Source: Lysobacterales bacterium (GTDB lineage: Bacteria > Pseudomonadota > Gammaproteobacteria > Xanthomonadales > SZUA-36). From it: 64,000 nt of DNA. The position numbers and the translations under genes are program-made. This document shows, in pieces, positions 1 through 8,419 of this stretch; the stretch's first letter is position 1, and each line of letters starts with the position of its first letter. The notes beneath the pieces were generated by a model. It ran no database searches. It had not been told where the DNA came from and was given only the letters and a program-made list of their open reading frames with translations. The stretch is taken from NCBI GenBank assembly GCA_014238945.1, contig JABAAB010000126.1:27884-91883 (forward strand). The letters are read 5' to 3'.

Positions 1-391
1 GGCTGATAAACATGTTCCCGGATGTAATCATAGTAATCCTGGCCACTGACGGCCTCGATCACCAGTCCGAGCACGGCAGGTCCAGCACGATTTCCATCCA
101 GTTGCCACGTTCGGCAGAGGCCAGCAAGGTCACTTGCTCATCACTTTGCGCGGTGATGGAGTCTATGGTGATGTCACCATTGTCCCCGTAGACCATGTGC
201 ATGATCCTGGCCAGACCGTCAGCACCCCGGCGCTCAATAAAGCCTTGTGTGAAAACCACTTCATTTTGTTCGGCACGATCCTCGCCCATATTCCAGTATT
301 CAACAAACTGGTCGGCAGATTGATGTGATTGTGCGAAGACGACTTCCATCAGTAAAAAGGTCACTAGCAGGGATACCCAAAAATTTTTCAT
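1..391 (-). pseudogene. Broken serine hydrolase (class C beta-lactamase family) remnant
   Basis: The open frame (59-391) begins with a signal peptide (MKNFWVSLLVTFLLMEVVFA) followed by a roughly 85-residue domain of the kind found in front of exported serine hydrolases, ending in WMEIVLDL. It then stops at 59-61. In a second frame the DNA from about 80 down to position 1 encodes LGLVIEAVSGQDYYDYIREH, which is the stretch that follows the YxN motif in class C beta-lactamase-like hydrolases. The roughly 150 residues that should lie between, with the SxxK nucleophile and YxN motif, are missing. I read this as an internal deletion plus frameshift, so the product should be inactive. An upstream ATG at 421 is also in frame, but the signal peptide favours 391. 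The gene continues past the window edge. Confidence 0.7.
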
Positions 392-524
392 GTATTCAGC
401 TCCTGGGAACAGGTGGTTCAATAAAAGACGGTGTTACAAGATTGGGAACCAGATTAAAAGGTGCACGTAAAGAAGTGGTAAAGACGCGGAGTTTTTCGTA
501 GCAATAACGTTCTTTTTTATTTCC

Positions 525-643
525 GTCATCCCGGGGCCGCGAGTAGCGGAACCCGGGACCTCCGTGCGCCCGCAGAGCGTTTGGTCGTACAAATGTTTGA
601 GGTTACGACAGCGACAGGAGGTTCCCGCTTTCGCGGGAATGAC
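525..643. repeat. Intergenic MITE-like element with GTCATyCC ends
   Basis: Most of the 422-726 gap is an element bounded by GTCATCCCGG at 525 and GGGAATGAC at 635-643, which are near-inverted ends. Inside it are CCCGGG-rich palindromic stretches and a hairpin TTCCCGC-tttc-GCGGGAA at 622-639. Such GTCATTCCCGC/GCGGGAATGAC elements are common non-coding repeats in proteobacterial genomes. Reading them as protein gives spurious short ORFs on both strands here. The remaining flanks of the gap hold nothing I can identify apart from the ABC gene's upstream region. Confidence 0.6.
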
Positions 644-726
644 ATTCATCGCCGAATAACGTATTTTCACTGGAAAGATGTCAATTGTGGTGTAAGCCAT
701 TGGCACCAACAGGGTAAAATCCACCC

Positions 727-2571
727 ATGGCCCATTTCCACCCATCCGGACCACCACCCGATGCCACCACCCGAGGGTTTTTTGGTGTTTTCCGGTACAG
801 TCGCCGCGCGATGCAACTGGTCTGGGCAACCAATGGCCGCCTGACGATTGCCCTGGCGTTGCTGACGCTGGTGGCAGGTGTGCTGCCGGCGGCAATGGCT
901 TACGTGGGCGCCCTGATCATCGATGCCGTGCTTGCGGCCTCAAAGATCGCACGTGAAACCGAAGTGGTCAGCATGACCCGGGTATTTACACTGGTTGCCA
1001 TCGAGGCGCTGATTGTTGCGGCCCTGGCCGGTGCTCAACGGGGCATTTCCCTGAGCAAGGCATTACTGAGGGCGCAGCTGGGACAACGTGTAAACGTGAT
1101 GATCCTCGAAAAAGCGCTGACCCTGGAACTGGCACAATTTGAAGACTCCGAATTTTATGACAAGCTGACCCGTGCCCGGCGTGAGGCCTCAAGCCGACCC
1201 CTGTCGCTGGTTAACCGAACCTTCGGTCTGGGTCAGAACATCATCTCCTTGATCTCCTACGCTGTGCTGCTGGTGCAGTTCTCACCCTGGGCGGTACTGA
1301 TCCTGGTGCTGGCCGGTCTACCGGCATTCGTTGCTGAAACCCGTTTTTCGGCCGATGCTTTTACCCTGTTCCGCTGGCGCTCACCCGAGACCCGTATGCA
1401 GATATATCTCGAATCCGTGATCGCACGCGAGGACAACGTAAAGGAGGTCAAACTGTTCGGTCTGGGGCCACTGTTGCTGCAGCGCTACCGGGACATCTTC
1501 CGGCGTTTGTACAAGGCAGACCGTGCACTGGCGATCCGCCGCGATGGCTGGGGTTTTGTGCTGGGCCTGGTGGGAACCACGGCGTTGTACGGCGCCTATG
1601 CCTGGATTGCCTTTGCCACGGTCGTCAGTCGTATCACGCTGGGCCAGATGAGCATGTACCTGATGTTGTTCCGGCAGGGTCAGTCGGCGGTGGCCGCCAT
1701 TCTCTCGGCGATCGGTGGTATGTACGAGGACAACCTGTATCTGTCGACGCTGTATGAATACCTGGAAACACCTGTGACCGGTACCGGTGCGGGTCAGCGA
1801 CATGGCCCGGAGCCCAGCGATGGCGTCCGGTTCGAGGCGGTCAGTTTTACCTATCCGGGTGCAGGCCAACACGCACTGAAAAACATAGACCTGCACATCC
1901 ATCCCGGCGAATCAGTAGCACTGGTGGGAGAAAACGGTTCCGGAAAAACCACCTTGATCAAGTTGCTGACCCGTCTGTATACACCCGATGAAGGTCGCAT
2001 CCTGCTGGACGGCCTGGATGTCAATGACTGGAATGGCGATGCTCTGCGTCAACGCATCGGTGTGATCTTCCAGGACTTTTCCCGCTACCAGCTACTGGTC
2101 GGCGAAAACATCGGTGTGGGCGATGTAACGCACTTTGAAGATCAACATCAGTGGAAAGATGCGGCCGCCAAGGGCATGGCGGATGCCTTCGTTGAAGACC
2201 TGCCCTCCGGCTACGCGACACAACTCGGCAAGTGGTTCAAGGATGGTCATGAATTGTCGGGTGGCCAGTGGCAGAAGATCGCCCTGTCCCGTGCCTTCAT
2301 GCGCAACGACGCCGACATCCTGGTACTGGATGAACCGACCGCAGCCATGGATGCCGCTGCCGAGGCAAAAATCTTCGAACATTTCCGCAAGTTGACCCAA
2401 AACCGCATTGCCATATTGATCTCGCATCGTTTTTCCACGGTGCGAATGGCCAGCCAGATTATTGTCATTGAAAATGGTCGGGTAATTGAGCGGGGAACCC
2501 ACGAGGAGTTAATGGATCTGGATGGCCATTACGCGAAATTGTTTTCATTACAGGCGGCGGGTTACCGCTAG
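727..2571 (+). CDS. ABC exporter, fused permease and ATPase
   Basis: A 614-residue half-transporter of the type I exporter fold that should act as a homodimer in the inner membrane. The first ~330 residues hold hydrophobic helices (for example near 40-70, 165-195 and 280-310). The nucleotide-binding domain follows: Walker A GENGSGKTT with K407, signature LSGGQ at 510-514, Walker B ending in D535-E536, and an H-loop in ISHRF. All ATPase motifs are intact. The substrate cannot be told from sequence; relatives export lipids, peptides or drugs. The start is the first ATG of the frame; the Shine-Dalgarno is weak (AGGG about 12 bases upstream). It stands alone, followed by the 22-bp tandem array. 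Confidence 0.88.
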   Translation: MAHFHPSGPPPDATTRGFFGVFRYSRRAMQLVWATNGRLTIALALLTLVAGVLPAAMAYVGALIIDAVLAASKIARETEVVSMTRVFTLVAIEALIVAALAGAQRGISLSKALLRAQLGQRVNVMILEKALTLELAQFEDSEFYDKLTRARREASSRPLSLVNRTFGLGQNIISLISYAVLLVQFSPWAVLILVLAGLPAFVAETRFSADAFTLFRWRSPETRMQIYLESVIAREDNVKEVKLFGLGPLLLQRYRDIFRRLYKADRALAIRRDGWGFVLGLVGTTALYGAYAWIAFATVVSRITLGQMSMYLMLFRQGQSAVAAILSAIGGMYEDNLYLSTLYEYLETPVTGTGAGQRHGPEPSDGVRFEAVSFTYPGAGQHALKNIDLHIHPGESVALVGENGSGKTTLIKLLTRLYTPDEGRILLDGLDVNDWNGDALRQRIGVIFQDFSRYQLLVGENIGVGDVTHFEDQHQWKDAAAKGMADAFVEDLPSGYATQLGKWFKDGHELSGGQWQKIALSRAFMRNDADILVLDEPTAAMDAAAEAKIFEHFRKLTQNRIAILISHRFSTVRMASQIIVIENGRVIERGTHEELMDLDGHYAKLFSLQAAGYR

Positions 2572-2688
2572 GGGTCTGTTCAGCTGACAATTCAGGTACA
2601 TCTGTTTGTCCTGGACGGGCCTTCGGCCAGGCGTTCCGAACATCCGTGGATTGCGGATCGCGCTGCGTCGGCCCGGAATGACGGAATT

Positions 2689-2820
2689 TGTCGTCCGGAA
2701 TAGTGAGAAACGTTGTTTGGGAAGTCACCTGGCGTCGTTTGGGGCAGTAAGTACGGTCGTTTGGGACCGTAAGTACCGTCGCTTGGGATGGTACGTACCA
2801 TCGCCCCGGGCTTGACCCGG
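2689..2820. repeat. 22-bp imperfect tandem array (six units)
   Basis: Six consecutive 22-base units start at 2689, 2711, 2733, 2755, 2777 and 2799. The core is a TCGTTTGGG block followed by GTAAGTAC. The three central units are the most alike; the outer ones are degenerate, and the last merges into a CCCCGGGCTTGACCCGG segment typical of dispersed intergenic repeats. A perfect 16-bp palindrome GATGGTACGTACCATC spans 2787-2802, across a unit boundary. The array fills most of the gap after the ABC gene and ends a few bases before an AraC gene fragment. Confidence 0.75.
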
Positions 2821-2829
2821 GGTCCATAA

Positions 2830-3024
2830 TGTGAGCAGCAAAGCTTCCGTGAATACATCAACGCCCGGCGGGCAGCCCTTGCTTGCCAACGGCCTGATCA
2901 ACAGCCTGATTCCAACCTGCTGGAACTGGCCCTGGACTGTGGTTTCAACTCCAAGTCTTACTTCAAGCGTGCCTTCAGGAAATTTGCCGGCAAAACACCC
3001 ACCGAATATATCAAACAAGCCTGA
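2830..3024 (+). pseudogene. AraC-family regulator, C-terminal fragment
   Basis: Frame 2830-3024 encodes about 64 residues that match the second helix-turn-helix of AraC/XylS regulators: SFREYINARRAAL, then LLELALDCGFNSKSYFKRAF, then GKTPTEYIKQA and a TGA stop. A stop codon (2827-2829) cuts the frame immediately upstream, and nothing before it resembles the first helix-turn-helix or an effector domain. The fragment begins right where the 22-bp array and its CCCGGG-rich end finish, so insertion of that repeat, or a deletion ending in it, removed the rest of the gene. There is no start codon in frame, so it is unlikely to be expressed as a regulator. Confidence 0.8.
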
Positions 3025-3130
3025 GTCCGTGACCACACGGTGATAGGCAGGCGTGTCATCCTGCTGGCAGCGTCGAATTCCGCTGTCTGCAACGCTATCG
3101 TGCGCAAAATTCAACGACAGGATGACGACC

Positions 3131-3664
3131 ATGAAATACCTATTGACCACCATGTTATTGATTACACAGTCCGCCTCTGGCCCGGGTCTCGCAGCCACCG
3201 GGGACAGACCGGATTCCGGTCGAATTGCAGCAGTTCTGGAATCTCTTAAACAGGGAGTCAATGCACACAGCTTTAGCATGGTTGAACCCAGCCTGGCTGT
3301 CGGTTTTTCCTACCAGGGCAAGGCAGGGGAGTTTGGCCGCATGATCATGAGCCAGGTTGTAACCGGCTGCCAACCCCAGTTCTTCACTCTGACCCCAGCT
3401 CTACCTGAAATCCTTCAGCCGGTATTTTTCCTGACAGGGAAATGGACCGTCAATGAACCAGTGTTTGTCCCCCTGTGTGCCCAGTACGGAAATCTGGCTG
3501 CCACGGGTTTCGAAATCACCATGGCAGCAGACCCCGCCTTTGTGGTCCCGCAGGATGGTCCGGGCGGTATCCGGGCTGAATACACCTTCATTGCGCTGAC
3601 ACAATTGCCTGACACGTCCTTCCCTGGACAGCGGCGAAAGCGCACCCCAGTTCCCGCCCGGTGA
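3131..3664 (+). pseudogene. Truncated exported protein of unknown family
   Basis: The frame starts with a signal peptide (MKYLLTTMLLITQSASG) behind an AGGA-containing ribosome site, then reads AAVLESLKQGVNAHSFSMVE and GFSYQGKAGEFGRMIMSQVV. This resembles a small N-terminal domain seen ahead of exported hydrolases, though I cannot name the family with certainty. The similarity ends near 3395. From there to the stop at 3664 the frame lies antisense to the secernin-like gene and looks like chance coding. The native 3' part is therefore probably gone. Upstream ATGs at 3053 and 3122 are in frame, but 3131 fits the signal peptide best. Confidence 0.55.
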
Positions 3665-4336
3665 AAACAGGCGGGCAAAATCAAATTCCTTCATGGCATC
3701 AGCATCCGTTTGCCCCGGTAGCTGTCGAGCCTGGGTCAAAGCCCGATCCAGATCTGTGTGCCGGAGATCACCCGCGCCATGAATACTGAGACCGTTGGAT
3801 ATCGATCGCGTACCACTAATGACTTTCTCGGCGACCCAATAGCGGCCAGCGGTTTCCAACACCCAGGCCTCTTTCCTGTCTGCCAGCAGATAGGAATTGT
3901 GATAGTTGAAGGCAAAGTGCTCTGCGCAGTTCCCACCTTGTCCGTGTTCCTCCATCAGGTCAATGATGACCCGCATGGCATCAAGTGCCGTTGCACCACG
4001 TTCCAGACCCAGGCGAACCAGGTCCATACCCAACAGCCCCGTTTCGGCCTGTGGTTCGGTGGTCCAGACCGCCTCGTTGCCAATCACCACACCGTGTTCA
4101 TTGGCGCCCATTTCTGCACCCCACATCCAGTCGGGTTTGGACAAAATGACAGCAAAAGTCTGTTTGACCTGTGGAATCTGCAGGTAGGTGCATTGCAAAC
4201 GGGTGCCGGATTCGTGATTCTGAGCGGCAACAGCGACCACGTCCTGTATCTCTCCATTTGGACGGTCAGAGTTTTTGCCGAAAATCAATCCTCCGCCAAG
4301 CGTTGCATCGGGTAACGCTACAAATGTGTCACACAT
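3401..4336 (-). CDS. Secernin-like C69 family dipeptidase, C-terminally shortened
   Basis: An Ntn-hydrolase fold protein of the secernin/U34-C69 group. It starts MCDTFVAL, so after Met removal Cys2 would be the N-terminal nucleophile. The conserved GGGLIFGKNSDRP stretch follows, then LLGMDLVRLGLERG and the EHGQGGNC region. Family members usually run to about 400 residues. This one stops at 311, just after HWFIDGPFPCQ, with an unrelated tail EKYRLKDFR. The truncation point falls at the same place where the plus-strand gene 3131-3664 loses its homology. The nucleophile and most of the core remain, so some activity is possible, but damage is likely. Confidence 0.75.
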   Translation of the reverse strand: MCDTFVALPDATLGGGLIFGKNSDRPNGEIQDVVAVAAQNHESGTRLQCTYLQIPQVKQTFAVILSKPDWMWGAEMGANEHGVVIGNEAVWTTEPQAETGLLGMDLVRLGLERGATALDAMRVIIDLMEEHGQGGNCAEHFAFNYHNSYLLADRKEAWVLETAGRYWVAEKVISGTRSISNGLSIHGAGDLRHTDLDRALTQARQLPGQTDADAMKEFDFARLFSPGGNWGALSPLSREGRVRQLCQRNEGVFSPDTARTILRDHKGGVCCHGDFETRGSQISVLGTQGDKHWFIDGPFPCQEKYRLKDFR

Positions 4337-4399
4337 GTCGTTCTCCCGGGTCGGTAACGGGTTGGCTCATTTGTTCCCGGAAATGTTGACAACGATCAA

Positions 4400-6076
4400 T
4401 CAGCGCTTTTCCATCTCCTGAACCTGCTCTAGAAACTCCATATACCGGGCCCGGTCATTCATCGCCTGGTAGGTCAAAGCGAGCCCTTTGTATGCATCAA
4501 TATCATATGGATTAATCTCTTTTGATTCATTGAATGCGCGAAGAGCTTCTTCAAAGTTCTTCTTCTCCAGATGGATGAGACCTATGTTGTTCATGGCCCT
4601 GTAAAGGCCTCCATCCAGCGAAAAGGCCCTGGTGTAGTTGACCAGTGCTTCATCCAGGTCACCGCGCTCTTCATGAGCGACGCCAAGATTGTTATAGAGA
4701 CGGGCCACCTGGGGTGTTTTATTAACGGTGTCGGTCCAAAAAGCGATACTGTCTGCCCAAACGGCACTCCTTTCATGGGACCAGAAGGAAAAAACAATGA
4801 CCATGATGCCAAGTGGCAGGAGTTGCAGGTTTCCTTTGGGTGTGTACCGGTAAAACTGCGCAACCAGCAAAAGAAAAAGACCAATGGACGGCAGGTAGGT
4901 GCGGTGTTCGAAAACGAGTTCCAGTGGAATTATGGACGATTCTATAACCAGTTGGCCCAGGTACCAGAGAATACAGAAGGATATCAGACGCTCTTTTTTC
5001 GCGGTATAGGTCGCAAGCATCAGCAATCCAATAACAAACGTTATCGAGAGCAGTGTGGTTACCGGGTCAAACAGCCCGTGTGAGAGCGGGAAGTCATGGT
5101 TCACCGTGAGCCGGGAGGGATGAGGAAATAGCAATAACGAAATGTAAAAGACCACAACCCGAAACTGGGTGAGTACTCTTTCGCCCAGTGTGAATGGTCT
5201 TCTGTCGTATCCGGCGAAAAAGTCACCGGCGGAAGGCAAGAGAATAACAAACGCTGTGACCACCAGGATCACACAGACAAGTAAAGGCCACCGCTTCAAA
5301 AAAGAGAGTTTCAAATCCTGAAAAAAATACCATTCATACAGGACGATAAAAAACGGAAGGGTAACCGCGATTTCCTTGCTGCCGAGAGAAAGCAGGCCGG
5401 AGACAATGCTTGCAAGGAACCACAGTGTTCGACGCCGATTGTCCGTCGCGATCCGGCCATACACATAGGACAATAGAGACAGCATGTAAAACATCACTGC
5501 CAAAGAGTTCATGCGCTGGACAATATAGGCGACCGATTGAGCCGCCATTGGGTGCAAAAGCCATATGAGTGCTACAAATATTGCGATGTCCCGGTTGCGG
5601 GGATAGAGCCCGCGCAGTGGCGCCAACGAGAGCGTTGTCCGGGCAAAAAAGAAAACCAGAATCCCGGTAATGCTGTGAATTAACATGTTGACCAGGTGAT
5701 AACTCTCAACGCTGTCCTGGAAAAAATAATAGTTCAGCGCGAAAGTCATGTAGGCAAGAAAACGGCGCGGGTGCGGGCTGTCGAAGCCTGCGGACCAGAG
5801 ACTTTCAAAACTCAGGTTCGTCAGTTTGATCGCATTGTTGTATAAAATATTGTTGGTGTCATCGAAGATAAATGGACCGTGAATCGAATTCGAATAAAGC
5901 AGATAGACGATGAAGGGTACACAAAAGGCGAATAACAGCCCGATGATTTTATCTTTATGTGAAGTGGCTTCTGCTATTGGCTCGATCTGGCGGTCATCAG
6001 CAAGGTTGTGAGTTGATTTGGGTTGACTCTTTTTTAACGGCTTTAATTTGTTCTTGTTCTTGTTCTTCTTTGACAT
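4400..6076 (-). CDS. Multi-pass membrane protein with C-terminal TPRs, TMTC/GT-C-like
   Basis: A 558-residue protein with a very basic N-terminus (MSKKNKNKNKLKPLKK), ten or more hydrophobic helices between about 45 and 430, and three TPR units at about 440-540 (including LYNNLGVAHEERGDLDEALV). The first external loop carries HGPFIFDDTNNILYNN. An Asp-Asp motif in that loop is the usual catalytic position of GT-C glycosyltransferases and of eukaryotic TMTC O-mannosyltransferases, which share the membrane-then-TPR layout. A role in transferring sugar from a lipid-linked donor to an exported acceptor fits the neighbours (epimerase, flippase-like protein, GT2). Donor and acceptor are unknown. Confidence 0.75.
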   Translation of the reverse strand: MSKKNKNKNKLKPLKKSQPKSTHNLADDRQIEPIAEATSHKDKIIGLLFAFCVPFIVYLLYSNSIHGPFIFDDTNNILYNNAIKLTNLSFESLWSAGFDSPHPRRFLAYMTFALNYYFFQDSVESYHLVNMLIHSITGILVFFFARTTLSLAPLRGLYPRNRDIAIFVALIWLLHPMAAQSVAYIVQRMNSLAVMFYMLSLLSYVYGRIATDNRRRTLWFLASIVSGLLSLGSKEIAVTLPFFIVLYEWYFFQDLKLSFLKRWPLLVCVILVVTAFVILLPSAGDFFAGYDRRPFTLGERVLTQFRVVVFYISLLLFPHPSRLTVNHDFPLSHGLFDPVTTLLSITFVIGLLMLATYTAKKERLISFCILWYLGQLVIESSIIPLELVFEHRTYLPSIGLFLLLVAQFYRYTPKGNLQLLPLGIMVIVFSFWSHERSAVWADSIAFWTDTVNKTPQVARLYNNLGVAHEERGDLDEALVNYTRAFSLDGGLYRAMNNIGLIHLEKKNFEEALRAFNESKEINPYDIDAYKGLALTYQAMNDRARYMEFLEQVQEMEKR

Positions 6077-6344
6077 GATGGCTGCTTGTCAGGATTTCAC
6101 CGGGGATCTGTTTCAAAAAAGAGGTATTTTGTTTATTGTTGAAGTATCGACGTTCAAAATTACCCTGATTTAGGCAATTCTCCTGATCAATTGCAGGGAG
6201 AGTATCACCAAACACAAGCTCTGTCAGTGGTATCTGGCTGAACCATCGGGTGATAGTGTTTGTTATTGAACCCGTTGATCCAGTCATACAGACGGGGTCA
6301 GCCAACAGGTCTTTGAATATGCCTTAAATGAGGAACTGGAGCGT

Positions 6345-7436
6345 TTGCTTATCGTGGGAAATTCAACGCAAATCATTGTATTGATTGGAACCAAGGCTCA
6401 ATTGGTGAAAATGGCACCAGTTATACAGGAGCTATTGAGACAAAACCTGAATTTCAAATTTGTATTGACGGGTCAACATGCGGTAACCATGGACGACCTG
6501 ATTGAATCATTTGAACTTCGTGAGCCAGATGACTTCATCATCAATCCCAGGGAGGCCGACACCAGGCTCAAGCTAATCTTGTGGTTTTTCAGGGCGCTGC
6601 TGGAAGCTCGAAAAAAGGATTATTTCAGTCCATCCAGTATTGTCCTGGTTCATGGAGATACGCTGTCAACACTACTGGGAGCCATTATCGGACGTTTAAG
6701 GGGGTGCAAAGTCGCCCACATAGAGGCTGGCCTGAGATCATTCAAGCTGTTTCATCCTTTTCCTGAAGAGATCACACGTAAACTGGTTTCCAGGTTGGCG
6801 CACTATTTTTTCTGCCCAGATGACTGGTCAGCAAATAATCTCAAACACAAAAAACATGTTTATAACACCCGGGTCAATACTGTTTTGGACTCATACCGTT
6901 TTGCCCTGCAAAACCACCATGAACAGGGCACTGAACAACGAAAATATGCCGTTGTCTCAATTCACCGTTTTGAAAATATCAATAAAAATGAGCGTTTTAA
7001 TTTCATCATGGAGGAGGTTGCCCGTGCCAGCGAGAGAATTGACATTAAGTTCGTACTGCACCCGGTAACAAAAAATAAAATCAACGCCAGTCCATGGAGA
7101 GAAAAGCTGGAACAACTACCCGGTATTACACTCACCAGTCGAATGACCTATATTGAATTCACGCATTTACTACTGAATGCGCGGTTTCTTATTTCCGATG
7201 GTGGTAGCAACCAGGAGGAAGCTTCCATCATGGGCATTCCCTGTTTACTAATGCGCGAAGCTACTGAACGGCAGGATGGATTGCAGGCCAATATTGTTTT
7301 GTCCAGATATCGGCCAGAGATCATAAGGCAGTTTATCAATGATCATTGTGATGCTGAGTGGGGTACTCGCACCTTGCCCGAACTATATCCCAGCCGTTCA
7401 ATTGTTAACACTGTGTCACAAATAGAGCCCCGGTAA
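6345..7436 (+). CDS. UDP-N-acetylglucosamine 2-epimerase-like enzyme (WecB family)
   Basis: A 363-residue protein with the GT-B-like fold of non-hydrolysing UDP-GlcNAc 2-epimerases. Visible motifs are HGDTLST (H103-D105), HIEAGLRSF (from H125), PFPEEITRK, SDGGSNQEEA and REATERQDG, which match the UDP-binding and catalytic positions of the family. It would interconvert UDP-GlcNAc and UDP-ManNAc or a related pair, feeding surface glycan synthesis. The start is TTG at 6345 with AGGA about ten bases upstream. The gene is visibly richer in A+T than the flanking regions and is the only plus-strand gene of the glycan block, which suggests separate acquisition. Confidence 0.85.
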   Translation: MLIVGNSTQIIVLIGTKAQLVKMAPVIQELLRQNLNFKFVLTGQHAVTMDDLIESFELREPDDFIINPREADTRLKLILWFFRALLEARKKDYFSPSSIVLVHGDTLSTLLGAIIGRLRGCKVAHIEAGLRSFKLFHPFPEEITRKLVSRLAHYFFCPDDWSANNLKHKKHVYNTRVNTVLDSYRFALQNHHEQGTEQRKYAVVSIHRFENINKNERFNFIMEEVARASERIDIKFVLHPVTKNKINASPWREKLEQLPGITLTSRMTYIEFTHLLLNARFLISDGGSNQEEASIMGIPCLLMREATERQDGLQANIVLSRYRPEIIRQFINDHCDAEWGTRTLPELYPSRSIVNTVSQIEPR

Positions 7437-7480
7437 ATATCTTCCGGTTAAGCTGGCGATCCTGGTTTGTAAATCGCAAA

Positions 7481-8419
7481 TTACGACAATCGGCTAACCC
7501 GATAAATTCTGAATGCCGGCAGCGCCAGCAAGATAGTGATTGCAACAACGAGCAGGCGATCAATCAAAGCCACACTGACAGCAACCGGTGCGGCTATGCC
7601 AACCAGCGCTGCACCGCCAAGAACCGCCCCCTCTCTCACTCCCAAACCACCCGGAGTCAGCTGAATAAGCATGGTTGATTCAGCAATTGCGGCGATGAGC
7701 AACATCTCACGCCAATCGGGGTTGGCACCGGCGGCCATGAAAAGAACCCAGAGCCGACCGCCCCGAAGCAAGATTACGACCACGTGGTATATCACCAACC
7801 GGGCAATCAAGTTGCGCCGTTGAGACAACTGTCGCAGTGCTGCAGCAGTTTTCGATGCCCGCGAAGAAAGTCGCTCCGGCAAGGTCTCGATCAGCCAGGC
7901 CGCACCGGTTGCAACTGCGAGTGAAATGAAGACAACGGTTAAGTATGTGGCAGTCAATACATAGGTTGACAATCCGAGTGCATCGAAATTCACAACGACC
8001 GCGATTAGGCCTACCAGGCCAAGCGCGGCAGCAGCAAGAAAGAACTGCGGGGATGCCAGTGACGCCAGCTCAGACCATGAAATGCCGACGCGGTCCCGAA
8101 CAGCGTGCGCGTAGGCTGCGATTCCGGCAAAAGGCAAAATCTGGTTTGCAAATGTTCGAATCCAGCCAATCCAGAAAGCGTCCAAACGACGCATATTGAA
8201 CCCCAGAACCTTAAGCGGTGCGACGGTCGTTTCCGCCAATGCAAAGCGCGCAATCAGCGTCAGTAAAACCCATTGCAACAATCCCGGTGCACCCACTGAG
8301 GCAACTGTCGCAACAAAGCCCTGCGGCCGAAAAAACAGGAAAATCGTGATCAGGATCGCTATGCCAAGCAACCAGGACAACGACTTGATGTATTGCTTAT
8401 GCATATCCGATCTTGTCAA
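7481..8419 (-). CDS. UPF0104/LPG-synthase-type integral membrane protein, flippase-like
   Basis: A 312-residue protein made almost entirely of hydrophobic helices, resembling the membrane part of lysylphosphatidylglycerol synthetase and the UPF0104 family. The stretch IQLTPGGLGVREGAVLGGAA is the best-conserved signature of that family. No soluble synthase domain is attached, so by analogy it may move a lipid across the membrane. The start overlaps the end of the upstream methyltransferase-kinase gene: 8419 gives 23 bases of overlap and an alternative ATG at 8404 gives 8. The two are almost certainly translationally coupled, so it probably handles the lipid or glycan made by that enzyme. Confidence 0.8.
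   Translation of the reverse strand: MTRSDMHKQYIKSLSWLLGIAILITIFLFFRPQGFVATVASVGAPGLLQWVLLTLIARFALAETTVAPLKVLGFNMRRLDAFWIGWIRTFANQILPFAGIAAYAHAVRDRVGISWSELASLASPQFFLAAAALGLVGLIAVVVNFDALGLSTYVLTATYLTVVFISLAVATGAAWLIETLPERLSSRASKTAAALRQLSQRRNLIARLVIYHVVVILLRGGRLWVLFMAAGANPDWREMLLIAAIAESTMLIQLTPGGLGVREGAVLGGAALVGIAAPVAVSVALIDRLLVVAITILLALPAFRIYRVSRLS

Noticed and set aside
434..895. Minus-strand 153-residue frame with VIPAKAGTSCRC-type text
   Set aside because: It is a translation of the GTCATTCCCGC intergenic repeat and overlaps the ABC gene start; such frames are common artefacts.
2465..3279. Overlapping minus-strand frames of 89-184 residues downstream of the ABC gene
   Set aside because: They run through the 22-bp array and antisense to the AraC remnant, with no family-like features.
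3758..4315. Plus-strand 185-residue frame
   Set aside because: It is entirely antisense to the secernin-like gene, which has clear family motifs.
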